From contig CAJURT010000024.1 in the NCBI GenBank assembly GCA_910588875.1, positions 1 through 57,164 of the forward strand: a DNA stretch of 57,164 nucleotides, read 5' to 3'. Under the pieces are notes generated by a model that made no database searches, was not told the origin of the DNA, and worked only from the letters and a program-made list of their open reading frames with translations. The stretch is from an uncultured Lachnospiraceae bacterium. GTDB taxonomy: Bacteria; Bacillota; Clostridia; Lachnospirales; Lachnospiraceae. Positions 42,388 to 51,949 of the stretch are shown here, in pieces (the stretch's first letter is position 1; each line of letters opens with the position of its first letter). The position numbers and the translations under genes are program-made.

Positions 42388-44259
42388 TTATACCTCTTTA
42401 AAATCTCCGTCGATTACGTCATCACCCGCAGGGCCGGAAGCGCTCCCTGCACTGCCCATATCCGGGCCTGCTCCCTGTGCTCCGGCGCCGGAAGCCTGAG
42501 CCGACTCATACATCTTGGCAAACAATGCCTGAGCGCTGTTCATCAGCTTCTCCTTGCCGGCCTTGATGTCTTCCACCTGGGCATCCGTCATCTGGTCAAT
42601 GGGAGCCCGGTTGATGGCTTCCTTCAGCGCATTCAGTTCTGCCTCCACGGCCGCCTTATCATTGGCATCCAGCTTGTCGCCCACCTCTTCCAGCGCCTTC
42701 TCGGTCTGGAATACCATGGCATCCGCATCATTCCTGGCATCAATGCCCTCTTTCTTCTTCTTATCCTGAGCCTCGAACTCAGCTGCCTCTCTCACGGCCT
42801 TCTCAATGTCGGAATCCGACATGTTGGAACCGGAAGTAATGGTGATATGCTGCTCTCTGCCGGTCCCGATATCCTTGGCCGACACATTCACAATGCCGTT
42901 GGCATCAATATCAAAGGTAACCTCGATCTGGGGAACGCCTCTTCTTGCCGGCGGAATCCCGTCCAGACGGAACTGGCCGAGTGTCTTGTTGTCCCGGGCA
43001 AACTCACGCTCACCCTGCACCACATGGATATCCACAGCTGTCTGGTTGTCAGCCGCAGTGGAGAAGATCTGGCTCTTCTTGGCCGGAATGGTAGTATTCC
43101 TCTCAATCAGCCTGGTGGCAATTCCTCCCTGGGTCTCAATGGACAGGGAAAGAGGAGTTACATCCAAAAGCAGGATATCTCCGGCTCCCGCATCTCCTGC
43201 CAGCTTACCGCCCTGAATCGCCGCACCGATGGCCACACACTCATCCGGATTCAGAGACTTGCTCGGCTCCTTGCCGGTCATCTGCTTCACCTTATCCTGG
43301 GCAGCAATCATACGGGTGGAACCGCCTACCAGCAGAACCTTCCCCAACTCAGAGGTAGTCACGCCGCCGTCTCTCAATGCGTTCTGCACCGGAACTCCGG
43401 TCCGCTCAACCAGATCATGGGTCAGCTCGTCAAACTTCGCCCGGCTGAGGTTCATATCCAGATGCTTGGGTCCCTCTGCATTGGCAGTGATAAACGGCAG
43501 GTTGATGTTGGTGGTGGTGGCAGTGGACAATTCCTTCTTCGCCTTCTCCGCCGCCTCCTTGAGTCTCTGCATGGCCATCTTGTCACCGGACAGATCCACA
43601 CCCTCTGCCTTCTTAAATTCATCTACCAGCCAGCTGCTGATACGGTTATCAAAATCATCGCCTCCCAGGCGGGTATCGCCGTTGGTGGAAAGCACTTCGA
43701 TCACGCCGTCACCGATCTCGATCAGGGACACATCAAAGGTGCCGCCCCCCAGGTCGTAGACCATGATCTTCTGCTCTTTTTCATTGTCCAGGCCGTAAGC
43801 CAAAGCCGCGGCTGTGGGTTCGTTGATGATACGCTTCACATCCAGACCGGCAATCTTGCCGGCATCCTTGGTTGCCTGACGCTGGGCATCATTGAAATAT
43901 GCGGGTACGGTAATCACGGCCTCGCTGACCTTCTCACCCAGGTAAGCCTCGGCATCCGCCTTCAGCTTCTGCAGGATCATAGCCGAAATCTCCTGGGGCG
44001 TATAACTCTTGCCGTCAATGCTCACCTTATAGTCGCTGCCCATATGGCGCTTAATGGATGCGATGGTGCGGTCCGCGTTGGTCACTGCCTGACGCTTGGC
44101 CGGCTCTCCTACCAGACGCTCTCCGGTCTTGGTAAATGCCACTACCGACGGGGTCGTCCGGGAACCCTCCTGGTTCGGGATAACCACCGGCTTGCCGCCT
44201 TCCATAACAGCCACACAGCTGTTGGTGGTGCCTAAATCAATACCAATAATCTTGCTCAT
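42388..44259 (-). CDS. dnaK: Chaperone DnaK (Hsp70)
   Basis: This is an ATP-dependent folding chaperone of 623 residues. The nucleotide-binding domain has IIGIDLGTTNSCVAVMEGG, VPAYFNDAQRQATKDAG and VYDLGGGTFDVS. The substrate domain has DVTPLSLSIETQGG. The tail ends GPAGDDVIDGDFKEV, as usual. The start at 44259 follows AGGAGG; the open frame extends 24 codons upstream without family sequence. It lies between grpE (127 bp upstream) and dnaJ, in the CIRCE-controlled operon. Confidence 0.97.
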   Translation of the reverse strand: MSKIIGIDLGTTNSCVAVMEGGKPVVIPNQEGSRTTPSVVAFTKTGERLVGEPAKRQAVTNADRTIASIKRHMGSDYKVSIDGKSYTPQEISAMILQKLKADAEAYLGEKVSEAVITVPAYFNDAQRQATKDAGKIAGLDVKRIINEPTAAALAYGLDNEKEQKIMVYDLGGGTFDVSLIEIGDGVIEVLSTNGDTRLGGDDFDNRISSWLVDEFKKAEGVDLSGDKMAMQRLKEAAEKAKKELSTATTTNINLPFITANAEGPKHLDMNLSRAKFDELTHDLVERTGVPVQNALRDGGVTTSELGKVLLVGGSTRMIAAQDKVKQMTGKEPSKSLNPDECVAIGAAIQGGKLAGDAGAGDILLLDVTPLSLSIETQGGIATRLIERNTTIPAKKSQIFSTAADNQTAVDIHVVQGEREFARDNKTLGQFRLDGIPPARRGVPQIEVTFDIDANGIVNVSAKDIGTGREQHITITSGSNMSDSDIEKAVREAAEFEAQDKKKKEGIDARNDADAMVFQTEKALEEVGDKLDANDKAAVEAELNALKEAINRAPIDQMTDAQVEDIKAGKEKLMNSAQALFAKMYESAQASGAGAQGAGPDMGSAGSASGPAGDDVIDGDFKEV

Positions 44260-44386
44260 AGCTTTTTCCTCCTGAAATATATACAAATTAGTTGTGAATC
44301 CCTTGTCTGTTAATATACCGCAACAGTTCAAGGGTTATCTGAACTGTTACAATATATCCGCGGCCTCAATGAACGGCGCTGCGGTA

Positions 44387-45052
44387 TCAGTTTGCCACCT
44401 GCACCATACTGTGCCTCACTACGGTTCCGCGGTACTTGTAGCCCTTCTGAAGTTCCTGGGAAATCTCATTCTCCCCATAAGCCTCATCCTCAATATGCAT
44501 CACTGCATTGTGCACATCCGGGTTGAACTGCTGCCCCACTGCCTCGATCACCTCCACCCCGGCATCCTCCAGAGTCTTTAAAAACTGCTTGTAGATCATC
44601 TCCACGCCTTCGGCAAAGGAACCACCCTTCTCCTCCTCCGGCACGGCTGCCAATGCCCTCTCAAAATTGTCCAGCACAGGCAGAATCTTCTCGATCATAT
44701 CCCGGGCGCCCACCTCATACATGGCGGACTTTTCCTTTTCCGTCCTCTTGCGGAAGTTGTCGAACTCCGCCATCTGGCGCATCAGGCGGTCCTGCATCTC
44801 CTCAATCTGGGTGTCCTTAGGATCCTTTTTGTCTGCCTTCTTCTGCCCGGAGTCCCTGCCTCCTTCTCCCTGCCCCGGGATTTCGCCATCCGGGACGGTT
44901 TCATTTTCCGCTGCCGGGTTCTTTGGATCTGTCCCTTCCGGTTTGTCAGCAGTGTTCTCCTTCCCACCCTCCTCAGCAAAATCCGGAGCCATCTCCTGGC
45001 TGCCCGGAACCTCACTTTTTTCCGTATCCCTATCTTTACCCATATCTGTCAT
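44387..45052 (-). CDS. grpE: Nucleotide exchange factor GrpE
   Basis: This 221-residue cofactor exchanges ADP for ATP on DnaK. The first 75 residues are acidic and low-complexity (AEEGGKENTADKPEGTDPKN). A long coiled-coil helix follows (QMAEFDNFRKRTEKEK). The C-terminal beta domain ends MQPVAN-like as GYKYRGTVVRHSMVQVAN. Its ATG overlaps the hrcA stop by ATGA. Confidence 0.95.
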   Translation of the reverse strand: MTDMGKDRDTEKSEVPGSQEMAPDFAEEGGKENTADKPEGTDPKNPAAENETVPDGEIPGQGEGGRDSGQKKADKKDPKDTQIEEMQDRLMRQMAEFDNFRKRTEKEKSAMYEVGARDMIEKILPVLDNFERALAAVPEEEKGGSFAEGVEMIYKQFLKTLEDAGVEVIEAVGQQFNPDVHNAVMHIEDEAYGENEISQELQKGYKYRGTVVRHSMVQVAN

Positions 45053-46098
45053 CCTTCCTCAATGTTTGTATCCTGTTTAAATGTGGCATCCAATTGCCTC
45101 ATCAAATGCCTCAGGGTGCCAAGTACCTTCTCATAATCCATCCTCTTGGGGCCGATAATCCCAATCGTCCCCCGTATCCCCTCTCCCAGTTCGTAGTTTG
45201 CCGTCACCACACTGCAGTCCTTCATGGTCTGGAGCGGTGTCTCCTCTCCGATATATACCTGGATGCCATTGTCCTCCTCTGTGCGGTTCACATCGGTAAT
45301 CAGTTCCTGCAGCATCTCCTTTTTCTCCAGGGTACTGATCAGCTGGCTGGCCTTTTCCCCATCACTCAGTTCCGGATACTTAAATATATTCGTGGCGCCG
45401 CTGGTATAAATCTGCAGGTCTTCCTCCTCCGACTGGATCACAGCCGCCACCTCCCCAAGCACTAAGTCTACCACCTGGCTATGGGCACCGGCCTGCTCCT
45501 TCAAACGGCTGATAACGCCGAGATTAATCTCCTCAATGGTGAGGCCGTTCAGGCTGCTGTTCAGCATAATATTCAGGTTCAGGAGTTCATCCTGGCTGAT
45601 CTCTTCCTGCACATAGACAACCTTATTCCGGATAAGGTTCCCTTCCACCACGGTAACCACCAAAAGCTTATGGGGATCCATCTGGGAAAGCTGGATAAAT
45701 TTAAGCTTGTTGTGATGGTACTGGGGGCCGCTGATCATGGCAGCATAGTTGGTATTATTCGCCAGAAGCTGAGCCAGCTTTTTCAAGATCAGTTCCACCC
45801 GGTCAACACGCTTGATCATCAGCGCCTTGACCTCCGTCACCTCCTGCTCCTTTTCCTGCATGATCTGGTCTACATAAAAACGGTATCCCTTGTCAGAGGG
45901 GATCCGCCCTGCCGAAGTATGGGGCTGGATAATATAGCCCATCTCCTCCAGGTCTGACATCTCATTGCGGATCGTCGCGGAACTCAGCTGCAAATCCGTA
46001 TACTTGGAAATCGTGCGGGATCCCACCGGCTCCCCGGTCTCCAGATATGTCTTAATTATGGCTTTTAAAATCGTGACCTTCCGATCATCCAATTCCAT
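45049..46098 (-). CDS. hrcA: Heat-inducible transcriptional repressor HrcA
   Basis: HrcA binds CIRCE and represses the class I heat-shock genes. From MELDDRKVTILKAII it has 349 residues. The N-terminal winged helix is TYLETGEPVGSRTISKYTDLQLSSATIRNEMSDLEEMGYI, followed by HTSAGRIPSDKGYRFYVD. The GAF-like domain follows, ending in GPKRMDYEKVLGTLRHLM. I chose 46098, which has GGAGG 5 bases upstream; an earlier ATG would lie in the CIRCE leader. It is the first gene of the operon. Confidence 0.96.
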   Translation of the reverse strand: MELDDRKVTILKAIIKTYLETGEPVGSRTISKYTDLQLSSATIRNEMSDLEEMGYIIQPHTSAGRIPSDKGYRFYVDQIMQEKEQEVTEVKALMIKRVDRVELILKKLAQLLANNTNYAAMISGPQYHHNKLKFIQLSQMDPHKLLVVTVVEGNLIRNKVVYVQEEISQDELLNLNIMLNSSLNGLTIEEINLGVISRLKEQAGAHSQVVDLVLGEVAAVIQSEEEDLQIYTSGATNIFKYPELSDGEKASQLISTLEKKEMLQELITDVNRTEEDNGIQVYIGEETPLQTMKDCSVVTANYELGEGIRGTIGIIGPKRMDYEKVLGTLRHLMRQLDATFKQDTNIEEG

Positions 46099-46121
46099 GG
46101 CGGCCTCCGTTTCTCTGCTTG

Positions 46122-46148
46122 TTAGCACTCGTCACTAAGGAGTGCTAA
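46122..46148. promoter_or_regulatory. CIRCE operator
   Basis: TTAGCACTC-N9-GAGTGCTAA is a perfect 9-9-9 CIRCE inverted repeat. It lies between the hrcA promoter and the hrcA start, where HrcA would block transcription. Confidence 0.97.
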
Positions 46149-46160
46149 CACTCTGTGAAT

Positions 46161-46189
46161 AATATACTTTACTGTATTGGTTTTGTCAA
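46161..46189 (-). promoter_or_regulatory. Promoter of hrcA-grpE-dnaK-dnaJ
   Basis: On the minus strand the -35 is TTGACA (46184-46189) and the -10 is TATATT (46161-46166), with a 17-base spacer. CIRCE lies just downstream. Confidence 0.88.
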
Positions 46190-46328
46190 GAGGTTTTCTA
46201 GAAAAACTTGTGAAAATAGATGGGCAGAAGCAGGATGGGGGTATGCAGCCAATAGGAACGCCTGGCCGGGAGAGCCCCAAGGGCGGGCAAGATCCGGCCG
46301 CGGTATCCGGGTAAGCTGTGTCTGAAAC

Positions 46329-46416
46329 AAAAAGGCGGCAGCCGCGGTGAGAATCCGTACACAGCCGTGTCTTCGCACGCTGCTACGGCAACCCATCCGT
46401 ACAACTGCCGCCTTTT
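46329..46416 (-). terminator. Structured terminator after the NSS transporter
   Basis: On the minus strand AAAGGCGGCAG pairs with CTGCCGCCTTT and is followed by TTG. The 60-base region inside has its own GCCGT/ACGGC arms and two direct copies of GTACGGAT. It lies about 50 bases past the transporter stop. The rest of 46190-46465 shows no gene. Confidence 0.6.
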
Positions 46417-46465
46417 CCCTAAAATACAAGCAAAAACAAAGGCAGGGTTAGGGCTACAGGATATC

Positions 46466-47824
46466 CTACAGGATTCCTTGTATGAATAATGCAAGGATCA
46501 TCAGCGGCAGGATATACTTGAGATAGCCGCAGATCCATGCAGGTACCTGAAGGCCATGGCCTTCATTGGCCTCCCTGCGGTAGTTTTCCATCCCCCAGCC
46601 GAATTCCCAGGTGCTGAACAGCAGATAAACCAGGGATCCCAGCGGGAGAAGAAGATTGCTGACAATGAAATCCTCCAGGTCAAGCACCGAACTCCCTGCC
46701 CCCATGGGTTCAAAGGAACTCAGTACATTGTAGCCTAGGGCACAGGGAAGGGACAGGAGGATAAGCGCCACCAGATTAATGGTAGCAGCCCGTTTCCTCT
46801 CTATGTTGAAGAGTTCCATACTACAGGCTATGATATTTTCAAATACGGCAATTACCGTGGAAAATGCCGCAAAGGACATAAAGAGGAAGAACAGGCTCCC
46901 CCATACCCGGCCTCCGGCCATGGACACGAATACATTCGGCAGGGTGATAAAAATCAGGCTGGGGCCGCTGTCCGGGTTCACTCCAAAGGCAAAACAGGCC
47001 GGGAAAATGATCAGCCCTGCGGTGATTGCCACAAAGGTGTCCAACACCGCCACATTGACAGCCTCTCCCAAAAGCGTATTTTCCTTCTCCAGATAGCTGC
47101 CGAAGATCGCCATCGCCCCAATCCCCAGGCTCAGCGTGAAAAAGGACTGGTTCATGGCTGCCACAATCACATTGCCGACACCAACCTCTGCCATCTTCCC
47201 AAAATCGGGCTTAAGGTAAAAGGCCAGCCCATCCATGCCGCCCTCCAGGGTCAACCCCCGGACAGCCATCACGATCATCAGGGAAAGCAGGCCGATCATC
47301 ATCACTTTGGTAATCCGCTCCACCCCTTTTTGCAGCCCCATAGAACAGATAAGGATCCCCACAACCACCACAGCCATCATCCAGAACACATTGATGCCGG
47401 GCGACGCCAGCATCTCCCCAAAGACACCGGCCACCTCCTCCGACGGCATTTTCGAAAACCTGCCTATAAAGAAACTGTAAAAATAGTAGACCATCCACCC
47501 GGCTACCGTTGTGTAAAACATCATCAGCATATAATTGCCGGCCATGGCCACATAGCCGTGCAGATGCCATTTGCTCCCGGGTTTCTCCAATGCCTGGTAT
47601 GCCTTGACCGGGCTTTTCCTGCTTGCACGCCCGACGGCAAACTCCATGGACAGCACCGGCACCCCCATAATTGCCAAAAACAAAAGGTAAAACAGCACGA
47701 ATACCCCGCCGCCGTTCTGTCCCACTACATAGGGGAACCTCCACACATTGCCAATCCCAATCGCACATCCGGCAGACAACAGCAGAAATCCCATCCGGGA
47801 ACGAAATGTCTCTCTCTGGTTCAT
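46466..47824 (-). CDS. Sodium-dependent amino-acid transporter, NSS family
   Basis: This is a 452-residue membrane protein with about 11-12 helices, typical of bacterial neurotransmitter:sodium symporters. TM1 shows the unwound Na+/substrate motif AGCAIGIGNVWRFPYVVGQNGGG. GMDGLAFYLKPDF, SFFTLSLGIGAMAIFGSYL and PNVFVSMAGGRVWG are further family segments. It likely imports an amino acid, but which one cannot be read. It starts 25 bases after the purine nucleoside phosphorylase stop and probably shares its transcript. Confidence 0.92.
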   Translation of the reverse strand: MNQRETFRSRMGFLLLSAGCAIGIGNVWRFPYVVGQNGGGVFVLFYLLFLAIMGVPVLSMEFAVGRASRKSPVKAYQALEKPGSKWHLHGYVAMAGNYMLMMFYTTVAGWMVYYFYSFFIGRFSKMPSEEVAGVFGEMLASPGINVFWMMAVVVVGILICSMGLQKGVERITKVMMIGLLSLMIVMAVRGLTLEGGMDGLAFYLKPDFGKMAEVGVGNVIVAAMNQSFFTLSLGIGAMAIFGSYLEKENTLLGEAVNVAVLDTFVAITAGLIIFPACFAFGVNPDSGPSLIFITLPNVFVSMAGGRVWGSLFFLFMSFAAFSTVIAVFENIIACSMELFNIERKRAATINLVALILLSLPCALGYNVLSSFEPMGAGSSVLDLEDFIVSNLLLPLGSLVYLLFSTWEFGWGMENYRREANEGHGLQVPAWICGYLKYILPLMILALFIQGIL

Positions 47825-47849
47825 TGGATTCTTCCTCTCTTTTCACTTC

Positions 47850-48674
47850 TTACGCCATCCGGACAATCGCTTCCGTGATCAGCTTTTTAAATCTGGGCGC
47901 CACCTGGTCCGCCGTTTCCTTCACCTCGGAATGGCTCAGCGGCTGCTCCGCCATCCCGCATCCCAGATTGGAAATGCAGGAAATGCCGCAGATCCTCATC
48001 TTCATATGGTTTGCGGCCACCGCTTCACATGCGGTGCTCATCCCTACCGCATCGGCCCCCAATATTCGGCACATCTTCACCTCGTGAGGGGATTCAAAAT
48101 TCGGCCCTGTCAGCTGCAGATAGGTCCCCTCCTGAAGGGCAATCCCCAGGTCACGGGAGACTTCCCGCAGCAGCTGGCACAGTTCCGGGTCATAGATATG
48201 GCTCATATCCGGGAACCGCTCCCCCAGTTCCTCTATGTTCGGCCCGATAAGGGGCGACGGCACAAAATCAGATATCTGGTCTGTAATCATCATAAAATCC
48301 CCTGGATGGAAGTTGTAGTTCACCCCGCCGGCAGCATTGGTCAAAAACAGGATCTCCGCCCCCATCATCTTCATAAGCCGGATCGGCAGCACTACATCCT
48401 CCATGGAATATCCCTCATAATAGTGGACGCGCCCCTGCATAATCACCACCGGCACATCCTCCACATACCCAAATACAAACCGCCCTTTGTGCCCGCTGAC
48501 GGTGGAGACCGGAAAGCCATTGATCTCATGGTAATCCAGCGTGGATACTATCCGGATCCCATCCGCATAATCTCCCAGCCCGGAACCCAGCACTAACGCC
48601 ACCTTTGGCCGGACGCTGACCTTGTCCTGGATGCTTCCATAACAATTTTTCAAACGCTCATAGGCTGCTGTCAT
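47850..48674 (-). CDS. punA: Purine-nucleoside phosphorylase
   Basis: It splits inosine, guanosine and deoxy forms into base and ribose 1-phosphate. From MTAAYERLKNCYG it has 274 residues, the size of trimeric PNP I. Motifs are VALVLGSGLGDYAD (phosphate), GRVHYYEGYSMEDVVLPIR, TNAAGGVNYNFHPGDFMMI (base and active site) and GADAVGMSTACEAVAANHM. The start has GGAGG 6 bases upstream. The NSS transporter follows. Confidence 0.94.
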   Translation of the reverse strand: MTAAYERLKNCYGSIQDKVSVRPKVALVLGSGLGDYADGIRIVSTLDYHEINGFPVSTVSGHKGRFVFGYVEDVPVVIMQGRVHYYEGYSMEDVVLPIRLMKMMGAEILFLTNAAGGVNYNFHPGDFMMITDQISDFVPSPLIGPNIEELGERFPDMSHIYDPELCQLLREVSRDLGIALQEGTYLQLTGPNFESPHEVKMCRILGADAVGMSTACEAVAANHMKMRICGISCISNLGCGMAEQPLSHSEVKETADQVAPRFKKLITEAIVRMA

Positions 48675-48720
48675 CTTTTCCTCCTTCTTGTCCAGTTCCC
48701 CTGGACATAATAGTATTCCC

Positions 48721-48749
48721 ATTATAGCCGATATTGCCCCTATTTTCCA
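48721..48749 (-). promoter_or_regulatory. Promoter of punA and the NSS transporter
   Basis: On the minus strand the -10 is TATAAT (48721-48726) and the -35 is TGGAAA (48744-48749), with a 17-base spacer, in the 84-bp gap after the upstream kinase. Confidence 0.55.
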
Positions 48750-48758
48750 TAAGAATTT

Positions 48759-50963
48759 TCAGCAGGGATCCTTCCGGTGCCCGCGGATTGCCTCCTCCAA
48801 AACCAAAAACAGCCTTTCCAAATCAAGGGGCTTTGCCAAATGTCCGTCCATGCCGCAGTCCAGCGCCGCCTGCCGGTCTTCCTCAAAGGCATTGGCTGTC
48901 ATGGCAATGATTGGGACTGCCGCCAGTTTCGGGTCAGCCAGGGAACGTATCGCCCGTGTGGCTTTATATCCGTCCATAACCGGCATCTGGATATCCATCA
49001 GGACCACATCATAATATCCTGGCTCTGACCCCCGGAGTTTCTCCACCACAATAGATCCGTCCCCGGCCTCCTCCACCTCAAACCCGGCCTCTGTCAGCAC
49101 CTCAATGGCAATCTCCCGGTTCAGTTCATTATCCTCTGCCAGCAAAACCCTCCTGCCTGTAAAATCAAAATCCCTGTCTGAAGCCTCCTCCTGCCGGGCA
49201 GGGCAGACGGCTCCCTCCTGCTTCTCCTGCAGCCGGAACTGGATTCTGATGATAAATTCCGAGCCCTGCCCCGGCGCTGTCACCACCTCTATGGTTCCGT
49301 TCATCTTGTCTATGATGCTCTTTGTGATGGACATCCCCAGCCCGGTTCCCTGAATGCCGCTGACCGTAGATGTCCTCTCCCGCTCAAACGGGTTAAATAC
49401 CTTAGTGGCAAATTCCGGCGCCATGCCAATGCCGTTGTCCTTCACCCTTATGACATAGGCCCCGTAACCGGCGGGTGCTGTCCCTGTCTGTTCGATAACC
49501 ACGGATATCTCCCCGCCCTCCGGGGTAAATTTGATGGCATTGCCCAAAAGGTTAAGCATCACCTGGTTCATCCGCAGCTTATCACAGTATACATTCTCGT
49601 CAGTTAGTGCCGTAGTATCCATGGAAAGCTTCTGGTGTTTTCCCTGAACCTGGCCATGAATAATGCTGTTTAAATCCCTGAGCATCCCTGAAAGGTTACA
49701 CGCTGTCTCTTCCAAATGGATCTTCCCGCTCTCAATCCGGCTCATCTCCAGCACGTCATTAATTAATGCCAGCAGATGGTTCCCGGAGGCCAGGATCTTT
49801 GCCAGGTAATCCTTGATTTTTTCCGTATCCTCCACGTTCTTAAGCGCCAGGTTCGTAAACCCAATAATCGCATTCATCGGCGTGCGGATGTCATGGGACA
49901 TGTTCGACAGAAATACGCTTTTTGCCTTGCTGCTCTCCTCCGCCTTCATCTTCTCAAACCACAGGAGGTCATTTCTCCTATGCATAAAGACAAAAACAGC
50001 AAACAGCGCCAGCAAAACCAGCAGAATCAGAAAAAGCTGAAAAATGCTGTTCCTGGTCAGGGTCGTCCTGATCACATCCACATTTCCGCTGATCAGATCA
50101 TAATGGAGAGTTGTGGTAATCAGCCAGTCCGTCCCCTCAATCGGCATATAATACGTATAATGGACCATATTCTGCAGCCCATATACTGCCATGCCCGCCC
50201 GCCGGGCATTCACATCCTCCTTCCACTGTTTTAGGGAAGTCCCTTCCTGGAAACGCGCCTTCCCTTCCAAGGCAGAAAAAAGATTGGTGTTCTCCTCAAT
50301 GTGCTCATGAGGGGTGCGGACCACATAACCGCCGTCCGTTGTAATAATATTGCAGAAGGAATGGCCTTCTTTACTGCTCAGGGACAGACTCTCCGCAACA
50401 TTCCCTGCATCGATCCCTACCGCCGCAGCAACCAGCCTGCTTCCCCCAAGGGGCCAGTTTTCCACCGGGACAGTAATCAGCACCAGGTTTCTGCTGCCCA
50501 CATCCTGCCCAAAAGATATGTAGGGCTTCGTAAAATCCCCATCCAGGAAGGAAAACAAGGAATTGCCCGGGAAGGAAGAATCCTTTGTATAAACGGTTCC
50601 CTGCTCATCCACCATCGCAAAAAAGTCAAAACCATTGCTCAGCTGCATCTGCCCAATGAAATTCTGTAACATTTCCTTATCCGCCAGGTCGGATTTTCTG
50701 AGCGCATGGGCTGTCACAAAAAGCTGCTGGATCTTGCTCTCCAGGGTACTGGTAAACTGATTCGCCTTATGGGTGGTCAGTTCTTCCAAATACAGCTTAC
50801 TGACATCATAAACCGCTCCCTCCGTGGTTTTCTGTGAACTTTTCAACAACCACCAGGTGGAAAAAAACACCACAATGAACAATACCACAATCGCAATCCA
50901 AATCCCGATGCTTTCTTTCACATATATGGCTCTCTTATTTTTTCCGGTTTCCCTTTTCATCAC
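48759..50963 (-). CDS. Hybrid sensor histidine kinase (membrane, CACHE-like sensor, one receiver)
   Basis: This is a kinase of about 734 residues. A helix near residue 20 (GIWIAIVVLFIVVFFSTWWLL) and one near 310 flank an extracellular CACHE-like sensor. The H-box is FLSNMSHDIRTPMNAI. ATPase motifs are NLLGNAIKFTP, DNGIGM and GTGLGMSITK. A single C-terminal receiver has LLAEDNELNREI, LMDIQMPVM and a Lys in GHLAKPLD. The GTG at 50963 is 9 bases from GGAGG and the ATG at 50960 is 12, so either may start. It follows the hemerythrin gene by 36 bp. No output regulator is adjacent. Confidence 0.9.
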   Translation of the reverse strand: MMKRETGKNKRAIYVKESIGIWIAIVVLFIVVFFSTWWLLKSSQKTTEGAVYDVSKLYLEELTTHKANQFTSTLESKIQQLFVTAHALRKSDLADKEMLQNFIGQMQLSNGFDFFAMVDEQGTVYTKDSSFPGNSLFSFLDGDFTKPYISFGQDVGSRNLVLITVPVENWPLGGSRLVAAAVGIDAGNVAESLSLSSKEGHSFCNIITTDGGYVVRTPHEHIEENTNLFSALEGKARFQEGTSLKQWKEDVNARRAGMAVYGLQNMVHYTYYMPIEGTDWLITTTLHYDLISGNVDVIRTTLTRNSIFQLFLILLVLLALFAVFVFMHRRNDLLWFEKMKAEESSKAKSVFLSNMSHDIRTPMNAIIGFTNLALKNVEDTEKIKDYLAKILASGNHLLALINDVLEMSRIESGKIHLEETACNLSGMLRDLNSIIHGQVQGKHQKLSMDTTALTDENVYCDKLRMNQVMLNLLGNAIKFTPEGGEISVVIEQTGTAPAGYGAYVIRVKDNGIGMAPEFATKVFNPFERERTSTVSGIQGTGLGMSITKSIIDKMNGTIEVVTAPGQGSEFIIRIQFRLQEKQEGAVCPARQEEASDRDFDFTGRRVLLAEDNELNREIAIEVLTEAGFEVEEAGDGSIVVEKLRGSEPGYYDVVLMDIQMPVMDGYKATRAIRSLADPKLAAVPIIAMTANAFEEDRQAALDCGMDGHLAKPLDLERLFLVLEEAIRGHRKDPC

Positions 50964-50999
50964 TCACTGCCGCCTCCTGCACCATGATCCCGTTCCCAT

Positions 51000-51908
51000 T
51001 CATGCCTGTGCAGCCTCTGCCTTCTGCTTTTTTACCCGCCAGCTGCGATAGCAGAAAATGAAGTATCCGGACTTGGTATTAAACAACAGGCTGCAGGGAT
51101 ATCCCTTCATGAAATTTTTCCGGAAGTTTTCACGGGTCAATAAATTCTCCTTTTCAAACTCATGCTCTGTTTCAACCCGGAATAGCTTGCTGAGATTCTG
51201 GAAAAGCTGCCCAAAAACCTGCAATACCATTTCCTCGGTTATATCCTCCTTTTGGACGGCCTGCTTCCCCGTCAGCAGGCTGGCCCCCCGCAAAAGCAGC
51301 GGTTCCTCCGCCCCTAAGAGGAATTGTATCCGCAGCCCGCTTTCCGTATCGTAATAGCGGTAGCAGTAATAGCCCTCCCCTATATTTTGGCCCTTATAAT
51401 TCGCACTGGCCAGTTTAGCCTCCACCTGAAACACTTCCAGCATAGTCCGGTTGACCGTTTTGGATATAAGCGGTATCTGCGCAGAAATATCATAATTCTT
51501 CCGGGTTCCGGCCTTCCCCACAATTGCCTGGTCTTCCTTCATAATATGCTCTGCCACCCAGTTGCTCACGATTCCGGCAAAGCGCTGAACCGCTGCTTTC
51601 GAATAGTTGGACAGTTCCAGATCCTTCTTGAGGGAAACCAGCGTCTTATCCCGGAAATTGTCATGAAGCCGCTTGTGCTGCGCATATCCATTATATCGGA
51701 TAGAGCGCATGTATGCTTCCTCCTCTGAAAAATGGGTCATGGAATAAGTTTCCAGGTACTTAATCCCCTCTTTGTACGTATGCTGGCTGTTTTTCTCTTC
51801 CGGGGATATCTCCGTCAGCTTTCTGAAGATTTTGAAAAGCTTTGCATGGGCTTTGTCCACGATCTCTACACCAATATTAAACTTTTCATCCCACTCTATG
51901 GTTTCCAT
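51000..51908 (-). CDS. Hemerythrin-domain protein with C-terminal CheX-like domain
   Basis: This is a 302-residue soluble protein. Residues 1-130 are a bacteriohemerythrin with the diiron ligand set in place: His in DKAHAKLF, His and Glu in THFSEEEAYM, two His in QHKRLH, and His and Asp in WVAEHIMKED. It would bind O2 or sense redox or iron. Residues about 145-290 form a second domain, with DITEEMVLQVFGQLFQNLSKLF placed like the phosphatase helix of CheX/CheC proteins; that likeness is tentative. It is co-transcribed with the hybrid kinase 36 bp downstream, from promoter 51950-51978. Confidence 0.8.
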   Translation of the reverse strand: METIEWDEKFNIGVEIVDKAHAKLFKIFRKLTEISPEEKNSQHTYKEGIKYLETYSMTHFSEEEAYMRSIRYNGYAQHKRLHDNFRDKTLVSLKKDLELSNYSKAAVQRFAGIVSNWVAEHIMKEDQAIVGKAGTRKNYDISAQIPLISKTVNRTMLEVFQVEAKLASANYKGQNIGEGYYCYRYYDTESGLRIQFLLGAEEPLLLRGASLLTGKQAVQKEDITEEMVLQVFGQLFQNLSKLFRVETEHEFEKENLLTRENFRKNFMKGYPCSLLFNTKSGYFIFCYRSWRVKKQKAEAAQA

Positions 51909-51949
51909 AAAAACTCCCGCCTCCTGATAACTGTTATTAATCCTACTAT

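Noticed and set aside
42847..44235. A 462-codon open frame on the plus strand opposite dnaK
   Set aside because: It mirrors dnaK codons, has no ribosome-binding site or family motif, and dnaK itself is unmistakable. High GC at third positions explains the long antisense frame.
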